Shown: positions 23,188-31,446 of the stretch, piece after piece
Numbering within the stretch: the stretch's first letter is position 1
Layout: every line of letters begins with the position of its first letter
Assembly: GCA_947175495.1 (NCBI GenBank)
Contig: CAMWNB010000018.1
Coordinates: forward strand, 1 to 42,797
DNA from: an uncultured Porphyromonadaceae bacterium
GTDB taxonomy: Bacteria > Bacteroidota > Bacteroidia > Bacteroidales > Muribaculaceae
DNA length: 42,797 bases
Direction: 5' to 3'
Notes under the pieces: generated by a model
The model's input: the letters and a program-made list of their open reading frames with translations, nothing else
Told to the model about the DNA's origin: nothing
Databases searched by the model: none
Position numbers and translations under genes: made by a program

Positions 23188-23192
23188 GACTG

Positions 23193-24479
23193 TCAGTTGT
23201 GTTTGGTTAATATTTTACGTAATGCCGGGAGAGTGGGGTCTATTTTTTCTTTTCGGATGGGGGTGCCCATAAAGCGGTTGAACTGCAGTGGCAGTTCGAC
23301 GGCGCGGCCGGTGATGGCGGTCATTCGGTCGAGGGCTTTGGCCGGATGGGTGTTGGCCAGGGCTACGCCGGGGCGCGAGCGGTCGGGGCGGCGCAACAGG
23401 GTGGCTATGGCCGAGGCCGAACGAGGTTCGGCTGTGTAGCCGGTGGTGGCGAGCACTTCGCGCACTGCATCTTCCTGCTCGGCTATGGTGAAGACGCAAG
23501 CGCCCACGTTGCGGCGCAGTTCGGCGACATCGCAGCCGTATAGGGCGGCGATACGCGGCAGGTTGGCCGGATAGCTGTTGGCCGGGTCGAACACGGGCAG
23601 GGGGGCTCGGCCGAGCGTTACATCGGCGAATACGCCAGGCTGGCATGCGCCGGTGATGCTGCCCAAGGGCGCACCCATGCGGCGCGCCATAGCTGCAGCG
23701 GCCACGTTGCTGAGGTTGCCGCATGGCATTGCGAAGTCGGTCTCGGCCGGGTCTATGCCTTCGGCCTTAAGGCGTGCGCAAGCCTCGAAGAAGTAGATTA
23801 TCTGCGGCAGCACGCGGCCCAGGTTGAGCGAATTGGCGCTTGTGAGGTGCAGCTTGTCGTTCAGCTCGGGGTCCATGAGCGCTGTGTCCACCAGGCGGTT
23901 GCAGTCGTCGATGCTGCCACGCACTTCGATGGGATGGGTGTTGTCGCCGAGCGTGGCGAACTGTGCTTCCTGCATGCGGCTTAGCCGGCCGCGCGGATAG
24001 AGGATGAACACGTCCACGCCGTCGAGGCCGTGGAACGCATTGGCTATGGCGCCGCCACTGTTGCCGGTGGTGGCGACGAGCACGCTGATGCGGCGTCCGC
24101 CGTTGCTGCGCGACGCCAGATGGCGGTAGAGACGCGCCAGAAAACGTGTGCCGACGTCTTTGAACGACAGCGACGGTCCGTGGAATAGTTCGAGTACGAA
24201 GAGGTCGCCGGCAATTCGGCGCAGCGGAATGCGGAAATTCAGGCTGTCGTTCACAATCTGCTTGAGCACGGCGCCGTCCACGTCGTCGCCGAGCAGCTGG
24301 TTGGCCACCACGTAGGCAATGTCGGAGAGCGACAGCTGGTCGATATTGTTGAAAAAGGCGCGGGGCGCCACAGGCCACGAAGCCGGCATGTACAGGCCTC
24401 CGTCGGGAGCCACGCAGTGCACGATGGCTTGTGTCAGCGATGTGCGTGGGGCTTGGCCTGATGTGCTGTAATATTGCAT
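23193..24479 (-). CDS. thrC: Threonine synthase
   Basis: A 428-residue PLP enzyme that converts O-phospho-L-homoserine to threonine, the last step of threonine synthesis. It opens MQYYSTSG, has VAPDGGLYMPASWP, and carries the PLP lysine K107 in GPSLSFKDVGTRFLA. Further marks are the phosphate-binding loop ATTGNSGGAIANAF and TSANSLNLGRVLPQIIYFF, and PCGNLSNVAAAAMA. The length fits the class II (E. coli/yeast) form. It starts 1 base after the universal stress protein gene and heads three further genes in the operon. Confidence 0.96.
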   Translation of the reverse strand: MQYYSTSGQAPRTSLTQAIVHCVAPDGGLYMPASWPVAPRAFFNNIDQLSLSDIAYVVANQLLGDDVDGAVLKQIVNDSLNFRIPLRRIAGDLFVLELFHGPSLSFKDVGTRFLARLYRHLASRSNGGRRISVLVATTGNSGGAIANAFHGLDGVDVFILYPRGRLSRMQEAQFATLGDNTHPIEVRGSIDDCNRLVDTALMDPELNDKLHLTSANSLNLGRVLPQIIYFFEACARLKAEGIDPAETDFAMPCGNLSNVAAAAMARRMGAPLGSITGACQPGVFADVTLGRAPLPVFDPANSYPANLPRIAALYGCDVAELRRNVGACVFTIAEQEDAVREVLATTGYTAEPRSASAIATLLRRPDRSRPGVALANTHPAKALDRMTAITGRAVELPLQFNRFMGTPIRKEKIDPTLPALRKILTKHN

Positions 24480-24480
24480 C

Positions 24481-25590
24481 TCACACGGGTATTACAAGCA
24501 TGGGTAGGTCGGCGCGGAAAAGCATGGTGTTGGCCAGTCCGGGATTGAACACACGGCTGAACACGCTTTTGCGCCGGTTGGGCACCACTATGAGGTCGAA
24601 GGGACGTTCGGCGTGCATGCGTTGCACGGCCGTGGCCGCATCGGATGTGTCTATGTCCTGCCGGTCGAATTTCCATGCAGGATAGTGTCCGCGGCAGTAA
24701 GCCAGCAGAGAATCGGCCGAACTGCGTGCGGTGGAACGGGCGAAGCGCTTGCGCGACAGGACGTTGGCTATGCACACTTCGATGCCGTCGGCCGGACGGA
24801 GCAGGCGGGCGAAAGTGTCGAGTGCCAGCATGTCGGTCTGCTCCAGGTTGCAGAAAAACAGTACGCGGCGAAAAGTGCCGGCAGAATGGTGGGGCTCGGG
24901 CACGGTGAGCACGGTGAAGCGGCCTGCGTCGAGCACTTCGGCGCTCACGCTGCCGATGAGTTCGCGCTCTTTTCGTTCGGCGCCGCGGGTTCCCATCACC
25001 ACGAGCAGGGGCGGATTCACCTTGCCGTAGTCCACGATGGCATCCTCTGGCACGCCTTCCACTATCTTGGTATAATATTTCACGGGCGTGGTGCCTTCGT
25101 CCTTGATGGCAGCTGTGAGGCTGGTGGCGAACTGTTGCATCTGCGTGGCTGCCGACGCCTCGAGTCGCTCTCGCGTGTCTGTGTCGGCTATTTCGTAGGT
25201 GAGCCTGTCGGTGAGCTGCATGTTGGCGGCCACATAGGGGTCGATGAAGGCATGCAGCAGGCGCAGCGACGCGCCGTGCGCGGCTGCGAGGCGTGCGGCC
25301 ACGGTGGCTGCGCGCAGCGAATATTCGCTGAAGTCGGTGGGCACGATAATGGAGTGCGTCTCCTCACACCTTGCGGCATCGGCCGTGCTGAAAACGTCGG
25401 CATTCTCTATTACGCGCAGGGCGAGGGGGAGGTCCGACTCGAGGATGCGCACGCGCACTCCCGACGCCACGGCGGGGTCGGTGAGGTTGACGTTCTGCAG
25501 CACCACTTCTATGCCCTCGCTTTCGAGGAGCGAACGCAGAGCAAGGGCGCGGTCGAACGTGTGGATGGCAACGGTGATGTATCGTGTCAT
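24481..25590 (-). CDS. Tandem universal stress protein with a DUF2007-like N-terminus
   Basis: A 369-residue cytoplasmic protein of three parts. Residues 1-75 (HTFDRALALRSLLESEGIEVVLQN... ILESDLPLALRVIEN) match the DUF2007-type 'putative signal transducing' fold seen at the N-terminus of some Bacteroidetes Usp proteins. Residues about 78-225 are a full UspA domain, from IIVPTDFSEYSLRAA to VMGTRGAERKERELIGSVSAEVL, with a G-x2-G-like ATP loop. Residues about 235-369 are a second, more diverged Usp domain ending FRADLPMLVIPV. Such proteins are usually stress- or starvation-linked ATP binders; the target is unknown. It is the first gene of the thrC operon. Confidence 0.88.
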   Translation of the reverse strand: MTRYITVAIHTFDRALALRSLLESEGIEVVLQNVNLTDPAVASGVRVRILESDLPLALRVIENADVFSTADAARCEETHSIIVPTDFSEYSLRAATVAARLAAAHGASLRLLHAFIDPYVAANMQLTDRLTYEIADTDTRERLEASAATQMQQFATSLTAAIKDEGTTPVKYYTKIVEGVPEDAIVDYGKVNPPLLVVMGTRGAERKERELIGSVSAEVLDAGRFTVLTVPEPHHSAGTFRRVLFFCNLEQTDMLALDTFARLLRPADGIEVCIANVLSRKRFARSTARSSADSLLAYCRGHYPAWKFDRQDIDTSDAATAVQRMHAERPFDLIVVPNRRKSVFSRVFNPGLANTMLFRADLPMLVIPV

Positions 25591-25613
25591 TGGATTAGTG
25601 TTATATGCCGAAA

Positions 25614-25649
25614 GAGAGCGAGCACCGGCATGTGTCCGGTGTCACTCTC
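25614..25649 (-). terminator. Hairpin between the small DNA-binding gene and the usp operon
   Basis: Nested inverted repeats: GAGAG (25614-25618) with CTCTC (25645-25649), and inside CACCGG with CCGGTG around a 7-base loop. On the minus strand a short T-run follows. It lies just beyond the stop codon of the gene at 25693-25950. Confidence 0.6.
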
Positions 25650-25692
25650 TATGGGTTTCATAAGTGTTTCGCCTGTGGCAAGACACCGTGAG

Positions 25693-25950
25693 TTATGCTT
25701 TTTCCTGCTCTTTGAGGATGGCGATGGCCATGTCGTAGATGGTGGGGTCGTCAAGCACGACGATGCCTCCGTCGGGTCCCGGCTCTATGTGCACGCCGCA
25801 GTTTTTGCCAAAGTCGTAGTTAACGCCGCCGAAGTAGTTGCGCACGGTCTGGACGGTGGTGTTGAGCTTGTCGGCTATCTGGTGCATCGAGCCGTCGGGC
25901 AAACTGTCCTTGAGGCGGCGCAGTTCGTTGAAGGTGATTGTCTTAGGCAT
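25693..25950 (-). CDS. Small helix-turn-helix-type protein
   Basis: An 85-residue protein. Residues about 3-45 (TFNELRRLKDSLPDGSMHQIADKLNTTVQTVRNYFGG) have the spacing of a helix-turn-helix, with 'IADKLNTTVQTVRNYF' as the recognition unit. A C-terminal part (IEPGPDGGIVVLDDPTIYDMAIAIL) could mediate dimerisation. Close homologues in Bacteroidales are annotated only as DNA-binding or hypothetical proteins. It is a single gene with its own promoter and terminator, placed between the Bat operon and the usp-thrC operon, so it could regulate either. That is inference from position. Confidence 0.75.
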   Translation of the reverse strand: MPKTITFNELRRLKDSLPDGSMHQIADKLNTTVQTVRNYFGGVNYDFGKNCGVHIEPGPDGGIVVLDDPTIYDMAIAILKEQEKA

Positions 25951-25994
25951 AGTACGAAGAGTTTATAGAATTATTGCTTGTTTTTTGGTGTTGG

Positions 25995-26026
25995 TAAAGT
26001 TACTATCTTATTTTGAATATGCCAAG
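25995..26026 (-). promoter_or_regulatory. Promoter of the small HTH gene
   Basis: Minus strand CTTG (26026-26023), a 20-base spacer, TAACTTTA (26002-25995), one base off TAnnTTTG. The predicted start is near 25988, 38 bases before the ATG. Confidence 0.5.
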
Positions 26027-26036
26027 AAAAGCTCTC

Positions 26037-26061
26037 AAAAAAATAGTATGTTTAAAAACAT
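26037..26061 (-). terminator. Weak terminator after batE
   Basis: Minus strand ATGTTT (26061-26056) pairs with AAACAT (26053-26048), followed 4 bases later by seven T (26043-26037). The stem is AT-rich and short, but it is the only candidate between batE and the next gene. Confidence 0.4.
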
Positions 26062-26070
26062 CATATATTC

Positions 26071-26850
26071 TCAGATGCGCTCTACGTCTTTGGCTTTCAG
26101 CCATGCGCGGGTGCTGTTGTTTATTTTTACGTCGTACCACTGCTCGGAGCCTTCGGCTCCGGGGGCCATTACGCTGTCTACAATCTCCACTTTTGTGCCT
26201 TCATGGATAGCCACCACCTTGTCGGTAGCGCTCTGCGATGCCTTGGGGGTGGAGCTGAGCAGGGTGGTGGGCACCACCACTACGGCATGGTTGTGGCGGT
26301 CGACTGCCGATGCGGTGCGCGAGGCCACCACTATGGAGTAGACGCAGAGAAACAGCAGTGCGATGCCGCCGAAGAAGCCGGTCTTGCGGGCCATCACTCC
26401 GGGAGAGAATATGTAGAGAGCCGCCATCCCGGCCACAGCCAGAAACAGCACTAATGCCGTCCAGGCCCACGCATCGGGACTCATCCAGGCCGTGATGCTG
26501 TCGTGGAGGTTGCTTAGGAACGCGCTGTCGTCCTCGGGCAGATCCTGGATTTTTGTGCGCACGAAGTTGAGGTTGGTGCGTGCGTCGGCGTGAGAGGGAT
26601 CAACGAGCAGTGCACGCTCGTAGCCAATGATTGCCTGCCCTGCATGGCCTTGGCGCCAGTGGGCGTTGCCCAGGTTGTACCAGGTGTCGGCCGCGGGGCC
26701 TTCCTCTGCTATGGAGCGGCTGTAGAGGTCGGCTGCGCGGGGATAGTCTTCGGCCATGTAGGCCGAGTCGGCCTGCTGTGCCAGCGTGGCGGCCGAGGCG
26801 GATGCAAGGCCCATGGCGAGAGCGGCGGTGATGCAGAGTATCTTGTTCAT
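26071..26850 (-). CDS. batE: Aerotolerance protein BatE (TPR + SH3)
   Basis: A 259-residue protein. A Sec signal peptide (to SASAA) precedes two TPR units (ADSAYMAEDYPRAADLYSRSI; TWYNLGNAHWRQGHAGQAIIGYERALLVDPS). Two transmembrane helices follow (WAWTALVLFLAVAGMAALYIF; GFFGGIALLFLCVYSIVVAS), and then an SH3b-like beta domain (VVAIHEGTKVEIVDS ... WYDVKINNSTRAWLKAKDVERI). This is the standard BatE layout. Bat proteins form an envelope complex linked to oxidative-stress tolerance in Bacteroides; the mechanism is unresolved. The gene is the last of the operon and overlaps batD by 4 bases. Confidence 0.9.
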   Translation of the reverse strand: MNKILCITAALAMGLASASAATLAQQADSAYMAEDYPRAADLYSRSIAEEGPAADTWYNLGNAHWRQGHAGQAIIGYERALLVDPSHADARTNLNFVRTKIQDLPEDDSAFLSNLHDSITAWMSPDAWAWTALVLFLAVAGMAALYIFSPGVMARKTGFFGGIALLFLCVYSIVVASRTASAVDRHNHAVVVVPTTLLSSTPKASQSATDKVVAIHEGTKVEIVDSVMAPGAEGSEQWYDVKINNSTRAWLKAKDVERI

Positions 26851-28667
26851 TTTCTTTTCTTTACGCCTTCAAGGTTGTTGATGGCTGCTGCGGCGCGGTC
26901 GTATAAAGCCGACACTTCGGCAGCAGAGTGGTCGGGGGTGAATCGGGCCTGTTCGCATTCGTCGAGCACGTCGATAATCTGCTGTGTGGCAGAGTCGTCG
27001 GCGCCATAGTCGTGGAGCTTCGACGCGATGTTGTCGCGGAGCAGTTGCGAAGGTGCTATGCCCAGTTTGTCGCTTACATAGCCCCATAGAGCGCGTGCCA
27101 GCTCCTGGTAAAACTCATCGGTCTGTCCGCTCTGCATGAAACTGCGGGCGGAGCGCAGTCGCTTGAGCGCCACGCGGTTGGCGCGCGCCAGGCGACGTCC
27201 GCCCACGTCGGCCCGCATCCGCAGCGTGCGGCGGTAGGCGAAGATTGCGCCGACGAGTAGTGCCACGATGATGAAGTAGGCCATCCAGTACCACACGGAG
27301 TGGAAGATGAAGCCGGTGTGTACCACGGGAGTGGCCGGCGACGAGTGTATGTGGCGTATGTCTGTGATTGTGTTGTCTATTGCTTTCTGCTCCACGCCGG
27401 CCACGGAGGTGGCGGCGCCGCGTGCCACATTCACGTCGTAGGCCTTGGTGTCAAGCGTCACATATTTCTTTTCGGCAGGGTTGAAGTAGACGAAGGGACG
27501 GCCGGGGATTACGAACTTGCCGGGCTCCTGGGGCACGATGGTGTAGTCGACGCGGAACGTGCCCGTCATGTCGGCGCCGGCTACGTCGGCCGAGATATCG
27601 GTCTTGGGCGTGTAGCGGTCCATGCCGGCGGGGAAGTCTATTTCGGGGGTCGAGAGATATTTGATGTTGCCGGTGCCTTTCACTATATAGGAATAGGTGG
27701 CGGCTTCGTTGGTGCGCAGCAGTTCTGGGTTGAGTTCGGTGCTCACGGTGAAGGTGCCGACGGCGCCGTTGAAGCCGTCGGGACGAGGCTCCGGCAGGGC
27801 TTCCACCACGAGTGTGGCCTGGTTGCTGTTGGTCGTCACTGTCTGCTGCACAGGGCGGCGCGTGACGAAATAACCCATGTTGACGGTCTCATATGTGCGC
27901 ACCACCACGTCGTACTGGCCGGAGTTGATGGTGAGCTTGCCCGATTTCTGCGGGTAGAGCAGGCAGCGCTTCAGCACGGCAGTGGTGTAGTTGCGTCCGT
28001 TGTAGTGCTCGGTGTCTATCTGATTGGTCACCGGCAGCTCTTCCGAGAGGAAGCCTTCGAACACAGGCTGCTTTTTGGGCATTATCTGGGTGATGTCGTT
28101 GGTGGTGTACACCTTGATGGTGGCGACCACGGCCTCCTGCTCGTAGACGTGCGTCTTGTTGAAGGATATGCGGATGAGCAGGTCGTCGGGCGAGATGCGG
28201 TGTGTGGCCTCGGCCGTTTCCTCATGTCGGCCGCCGGGCTGCCTGGCGCCTTGCGAGGGGGCTGCGTTGCTGTCGGGCGGCAGAATCTTGAACGACACCG
28301 GGTTGCTGCTCAGTGTCGTTCCGCCTACGTTGACGCTGAGAGCGGGCACATTGACGGTGCCGGCCTTATCGGCCGAGTAGGTGTAGGAGTAGTCGACGCT
28401 CGACGTTGAGCTCATGTGGCCGTTGATGATTTCGGTGCTCTGCATGGTCGACACCGACGGGCCGTAGATGAGCGTGCAGCCTTGCAGTTGCGGGGCTTTG
28501 GGCGCGTTGGCTTCGCCGTTGGTGAGGCGGAAAGTGATGCTGAAGTTGCGGCCTTCCACCACATTGCGCGGCGCTATGGCCTTGAACGAGGCCTGCGCGG
28601 CTGCCGCGAAGGCGAAAAGGCAGACCAAGGCCGATAGAAATGTGATTCGGAGTTTAACGTTGCTCAT
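26847..28667 (-). CDS. batD: Aerotolerance protein BatD
   Basis: A 606-residue protein: signal peptide to about AAAQA, several periplasmic Ig-like beta domains (FKAIAPRNVVEGRNFSITFRLTNGE; HVYEQEAVVATIKVYT; VDYTIVPQEPGKFVIP), then one membrane helix (VWYWMAYFIIVALLVGAIFAYRR) near residue 455. The cytoplasmic tail is helical (SFMQSGQTDEFYQELARALWGYVSDKLGI). This matches the 'oxygen tolerance' BatD family in length and order. The beta domains probably contact the VWA domains of BatA and BatB. A linker of prolines and glycines (PPDSNAAPSQGARQPGG) separates the first and second beta domains. It starts 3 bases after batC and overlaps batE by 4 bases. Confidence 0.93.
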   Translation of the reverse strand: MSNVKLRITFLSALVCLFAFAAAAQASFKAIAPRNVVEGRNFSITFRLTNGEANAPKAPQLQGCTLIYGPSVSTMQSTEIINGHMSSTSSVDYSYTYSADKAGTVNVPALSVNVGGTTLSSNPVSFKILPPDSNAAPSQGARQPGGRHEETAEATHRISPDDLLIRISFNKTHVYEQEAVVATIKVYTTNDITQIMPKKQPVFEGFLSEELPVTNQIDTEHYNGRNYTTAVLKRCLLYPQKSGKLTINSGQYDVVVRTYETVNMGYFVTRRPVQQTVTTNSNQATLVVEALPEPRPDGFNGAVGTFTVSTELNPELLRTNEAATYSYIVKGTGNIKYLSTPEIDFPAGMDRYTPKTDISADVAGADMTGTFRVDYTIVPQEPGKFVIPGRPFVYFNPAEKKYVTLDTKAYDVNVARGAATSVAGVEQKAIDNTITDIRHIHSSPATPVVHTGFIFHSVWYWMAYFIIVALLVGAIFAYRRTLRMRADVGGRRLARANRVALKRLRSARSFMQSGQTDEFYQELARALWGYVSDKLGIAPSQLLRDNIASKLHDYGADDSATQQIIDVLDECEQARFTPDHSAAEVSALYDRAAAAINNLEGVKKRK

Positions 28668-28670
28668 CTC

Positions 28671-29399
28671 TTACCATGGTTTGTCGGTGGTGCGCCGTCC
28701 GGGTTGGGCGGGTTCTTTTTGTTTGCGCCGTGTGGCGTTTTCCTTGTTTTGCATAGCCTGCAGTATCTGCTCGGCGTTCTGCGTCATGGGCTGCTGCTGT
28801 TGCTGTTGTTGTTGCTGCTGCTGCTGCTGCTCCTGCTGCTGCTGCTGCTGCTGCTGTTGCTGCTGTTGCTGCTGTTGCTGTTGTTCCTGCTTGTCCTGGT
28901 CTTTGTTCTGTTCCTGCTCCTGTTGCTTGAGCTGGGCGAGACGCAGGTTCTGTCGGGTGCGGTTGTTGTCGGGGTTTATGCGCAGGGCTTGCTTGTAGCG
29001 CTCGATGCTTTTGCCGTAGTCCTGGTCGTTGTAGGCCATGTTGCCGAGGTTGTAGAATGCTTTCTCGGCAAGAGTTGAGTCGGAAGCCATGCAGGCGTTG
29101 CCCACCTGTTCAAACAGTTGCACTGCCTGCCGGCGCGGGTCGTTCTCGCTGTCTTTGGTGTCTTCTCCGGCCATGTTGAGCAGCGCGAGAGCCTTGTTGT
29201 AGAGGGCAATCTGCGACGACGGGTCGAGCTGCAGGGCCACCTCATAGCTTTCGAGTGCCTTGGCGAAGTTGCCGGCGTCGTAGTATCCGTTGCCTTCTCG
29301 TATGGTGTTGCGCAGGATTTTTGTCGTGGTGTCGCCTTGGGCGAAGGCAGGTGCGGCCGCGGCAAGAATCAGTAGCAGTGTGGCTAATGTCTTTTTCAT
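28671..29399 (-). CDS. batC: Aerotolerance TPR protein BatC with a polyglutamine tract
   Basis: A 242-residue protein. I start at MKKTLATLLLILAAAAPAFAQ, a clean signal peptide whose ATG overlaps the batB stop codon by 4 bases. Two or three TPR units follow (GNGYYDAGNFAKALESYEVALQLDPS; KAFYNLGNMAYNDQDYGKSIERYKQALRINPDN). After residue 150 comes a charged run of Q/E/D/K, then 17 Q, one E and 13 Q, and a short tail. BatC is a periplasmic partner of the BatA/B/D complex. A glutamine-rich tail is common in Bacteroidales BatC, but a pure tract of this length is notable. Confidence 0.9.
   Translation of the reverse strand: MKKTLATLLLILAAAAPAFAQGDTTTKILRNTIREGNGYYDAGNFAKALESYEVALQLDPSSQIALYNKALALLNMAGEDTKDSENDPRRQAVQLFEQVGNACMASDSTLAEKAFYNLGNMAYNDQDYGKSIERYKQALRINPDNNRTRQNLRLAQLKQQEQEQNKDQDKQEQQQQQQQQQQQQQQQQQEQQQQQQQQQQQQQPMTQNAEQILQAMQNKENATRRKQKEPAQPGRRTTDKPW
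28791..28883 (-). repeat. CAG/CAA triplet repeat encoding Q17-E-Q13 in batC
   Basis: Thirty glutamine codons and one GAG, read as CTG/TTG triplets on the plus strand. There is a run of eight uninterrupted CAG codons next to the GAG. CAA codons interrupt the rest, so it is not a perfect microsatellite. Length changes would be in frame. Confidence 0.95.
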
Positions 29400-30442
29400 T
29401 TCTTGTCCGTTTTGGTGAAGAAATTGATGTTGGTGAGCCAGCCTATCTTGCGTTCGAGCACGAGCAAGTCGATGACGAGCAGAATAAGGGCTATCCACGC
29501 GAAAGTGGGGAACTGTTCGGCTCCGGCCTTGTAGCTGACGCGGTTGAATTCCGACTTCTCCAGCGTGTCGAGTTGCGACTCCAGATCCTCGAGGGCCGAG
29601 GAAGACGCGGCGTTGACATAGACACCGCCGCCGGCATCAGCCAGTTGTCTGGCCAGTTCCTCGTTGATGGTGGTGGTGACCACGTTGCCCTGCATGTCGC
29701 GCATGTACTCGCCTTTGCGGCCGGGCACGGGGATAGGGGCGCCTTTTGCCGAGCCTACGCCCACGATGTTGACCTGGATGTTGTTCTCTTTGGCCAGTTT
29801 GGCGGCTTCGATGGCGTCGCCTTCGTGGTTTTCGCTGTCAGTGATGAGGATGATGGCCTTGCGGGTGTCCTCGTCGGGCGAGAATCCGTTCATGGCCATG
29901 TTGATGGCTGTGTTCAGATCGGTGCCCTGGTTGGCTATCATGCCCGGCTCAAGTTCGCTGAGATACATTTTTGCCGAGTAGAAGTCGGTGGTGAGCGGTA
30001 GCTGTGTCTTTGCATCGCCGGCGAAAACCACGAGGCCCACCTTGTCGTTGTGCAGGCGGTCAATGAGCTTTTCAAGCACGAGGCGCGAGCGGTCGAGGCG
30101 GGAAATGCCCTGAGGGTCGTCGCTGGCCGAGGCCAGCATGGAGTTGCTGACGTCGAAAGCTATCATCACCTCGATGCCGTCGACGCGCGCTTCCTCTTCC
30201 TTCTGTCCGGCGCGTGGGCGTGCGAGCACGATGACCAGAGCCGCAAGGGCCAGCACCTCGAGCACTATTTTGATGGTAGGCTTGTAGCGCGAAGCCTCGG
30301 GCATGAGCGTCTCCACCACCTCGGGGCGGCCGAAACTGCGCAGCTTGCGGCGTCGCGACGCGCGTGCCAGCGCGTAGAGCACGGCGGCTCCCACGCATGT
30401 GAGCAGTAGATATAGCAGATGAGGATTTGCGAAGTCAAACAT
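29396..30442 (-). CDS. batB: Aerotolerance VWA protein BatB
   Basis: A 348-residue protein with two N-terminal membrane helices (LLYLLLTCVGAAVLYALA; IVLEVLALAALVIVLARP), a von Willebrand A domain of about 200 residues and a C-terminal helix (FAWIALILLVIDLLVLE). The metal-ion-dependent adhesion site is intact: D97-V-S-N-S-M102, the later threonine in GTDLNTAI, and the aspartate in ILITDSENHEGD. This is the BatB arrangement; it should sit in the inner membrane with the VWA domain in the cytoplasm or periplasm depending on topology. It is 15 bases downstream of batA and overlaps batC by 4 bases. Confidence 0.94.
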   Translation of the reverse strand: MFDFANPHLLYLLLTCVGAAVLYALARASRRRKLRSFGRPEVVETLMPEASRYKPTIKIVLEVLALAALVIVLARPRAGQKEEEARVDGIEVMIAFDVSNSMLASASDDPQGISRLDRSRLVLEKLIDRLHNDKVGLVVFAGDAKTQLPLTTDFYSAKMYLSELEPGMIANQGTDLNTAINMAMNGFSPDEDTRKAIILITDSENHEGDAIEAAKLAKENNIQVNIVGVGSAKGAPIPVPGRKGEYMRDMQGNVVTTTINEELARQLADAGGGVYVNAASSSALEDLESQLDTLEKSEFNRVSYKAGAEQFPTFAWIALILLVIDLLVLERKIGWLTNINFFTKTDKK

Positions 30443-30457
30443 ATCGGTAGGTATTTT

Positions 30458-31444
30458 TTATGGCATGGTGCGCACCACGGTGTAGCGCAGCAGCAGCTCT
30501 ATGGCGAAGAGGGCGAAGGCCAGCCACGCCCACATCATGTAGTTGTCCTCGGTGTGCGAGAAGTGGCGCACGTCCATCTGGGTCTTTTCCAGAGCGTCGA
30601 TTTCGTCGAAAATCTGCTGGAGCACCTTGTTGCCTGTGGCGCGGAAGTATTTGCCGCCTGTGCTTTCGGCTACGGTGCGCAGCGTGGCTTCGTCGATGAC
30701 CACCTTCTGCGGCTGGAACACCAGACGGCCGAACTCGTTGAGCATGGGCGACGGTGCCATGCCGTTGGTGCCGATGCCGATGGTGTAGATTTTAACGCCC
30801 ATTTCCTGAGCCACACGCGTGGCGTCGAGGGGGGTGACCACGCCGGTGTTGTTGCTGCCGTCGGTGAGCAGTATGATGCTTTTGCTCTTGGCCTTGCCTT
30901 CCTTCAGACGGTTGAGAGAAGTGGCGATGCCGTCGCCGATGGCAGTGCCGTCTTCCAGCATGTTCATGTTGATGGAGTTGATGTAGCCGAGCAGTTGGGA
31001 GCGGTCCACTGTCATGGGCACGCCGGTGAGGCTCTCGCCGGCAAAAATCACGATGCCGATGTTGTCGTTCTCACGTCCGCTCACAAACTTGGCGGCTACG
31101 GCCTTGGCGGCTTCGAGGCGGTCGGGGTTGAAGTCGCGGGCGAGCATACTCGACGAGATGTCCATGGCTATCATGATGTCGGTGCCCTCGGTGCGGGTGG
31201 TGCGCCAGTTGTCCTTGAGCTGCGGGCGCGCAAGCACTATGATGAGGCAGCCCACAGCGGCCATGCGCAGCACAAACAGCAGGTGGCGCGCCCACAGTTT
31301 CCACGATGAGGGCATGTTGGCGAACGGAGCTGTGGTGCTCAGCGCCATGTATGGGCGTCCGTTGCGTTGCTTGAGTATGTACCACACAATGAGCGGCACA
31401 TACAGCAGAAAGAGCCAGAGGTATTGAGGGTGGGCTAATTGCAT
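30458..31444 (-). CDS. batA: Aerotolerance VWA protein BatA
   Basis: A 328-residue paralogue of BatB with the same layout: two N-terminal membrane helices (WLFLLYVPLIVWYIL; HLLFVLRMAAVGCLIIVLARP), a VWA domain with MIDAS D95-I-S-S-S-M100, GTAIGDGIATSLNRL and ILLTDGSNNTG, and a C-terminal helix (YMMWAWLAFALFAIELLL). Both proteins share the ARP-x-L/A motif after the second helix. It starts 2 bases after the BatD-like gene upstream. Confidence 0.94.
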   Translation of the reverse strand: MQLAHPQYLWLFLLYVPLIVWYILKQRNGRPYMALSTTAPFANMPSSWKLWARHLLFVLRMAAVGCLIIVLARPQLKDNWRTTRTEGTDIMIAMDISSSMLARDFNPDRLEAAKAVAAKFVSGRENDNIGIVIFAGESLTGVPMTVDRSQLLGYINSINMNMLEDGTAIGDGIATSLNRLKEGKAKSKSIILLTDGSNNTGVVTPLDATRVAQEMGVKIYTIGIGTNGMAPSPMLNEFGRLVFQPQKVVIDEATLRTVAESTGGKYFRATGNKVLQQIFDEIDALEKTQMDVRHFSHTEDNYMMWAWLAFALFAIELLLRYTVVRTMP

Positions 31445-31446
31445 GA

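Noticed and set aside
28468-28998. A cysteine-run open frame on the plus strand over the batC repeat
   Set aside because: It is the CTG/TTG triplet repeat read in another frame; no real protein.
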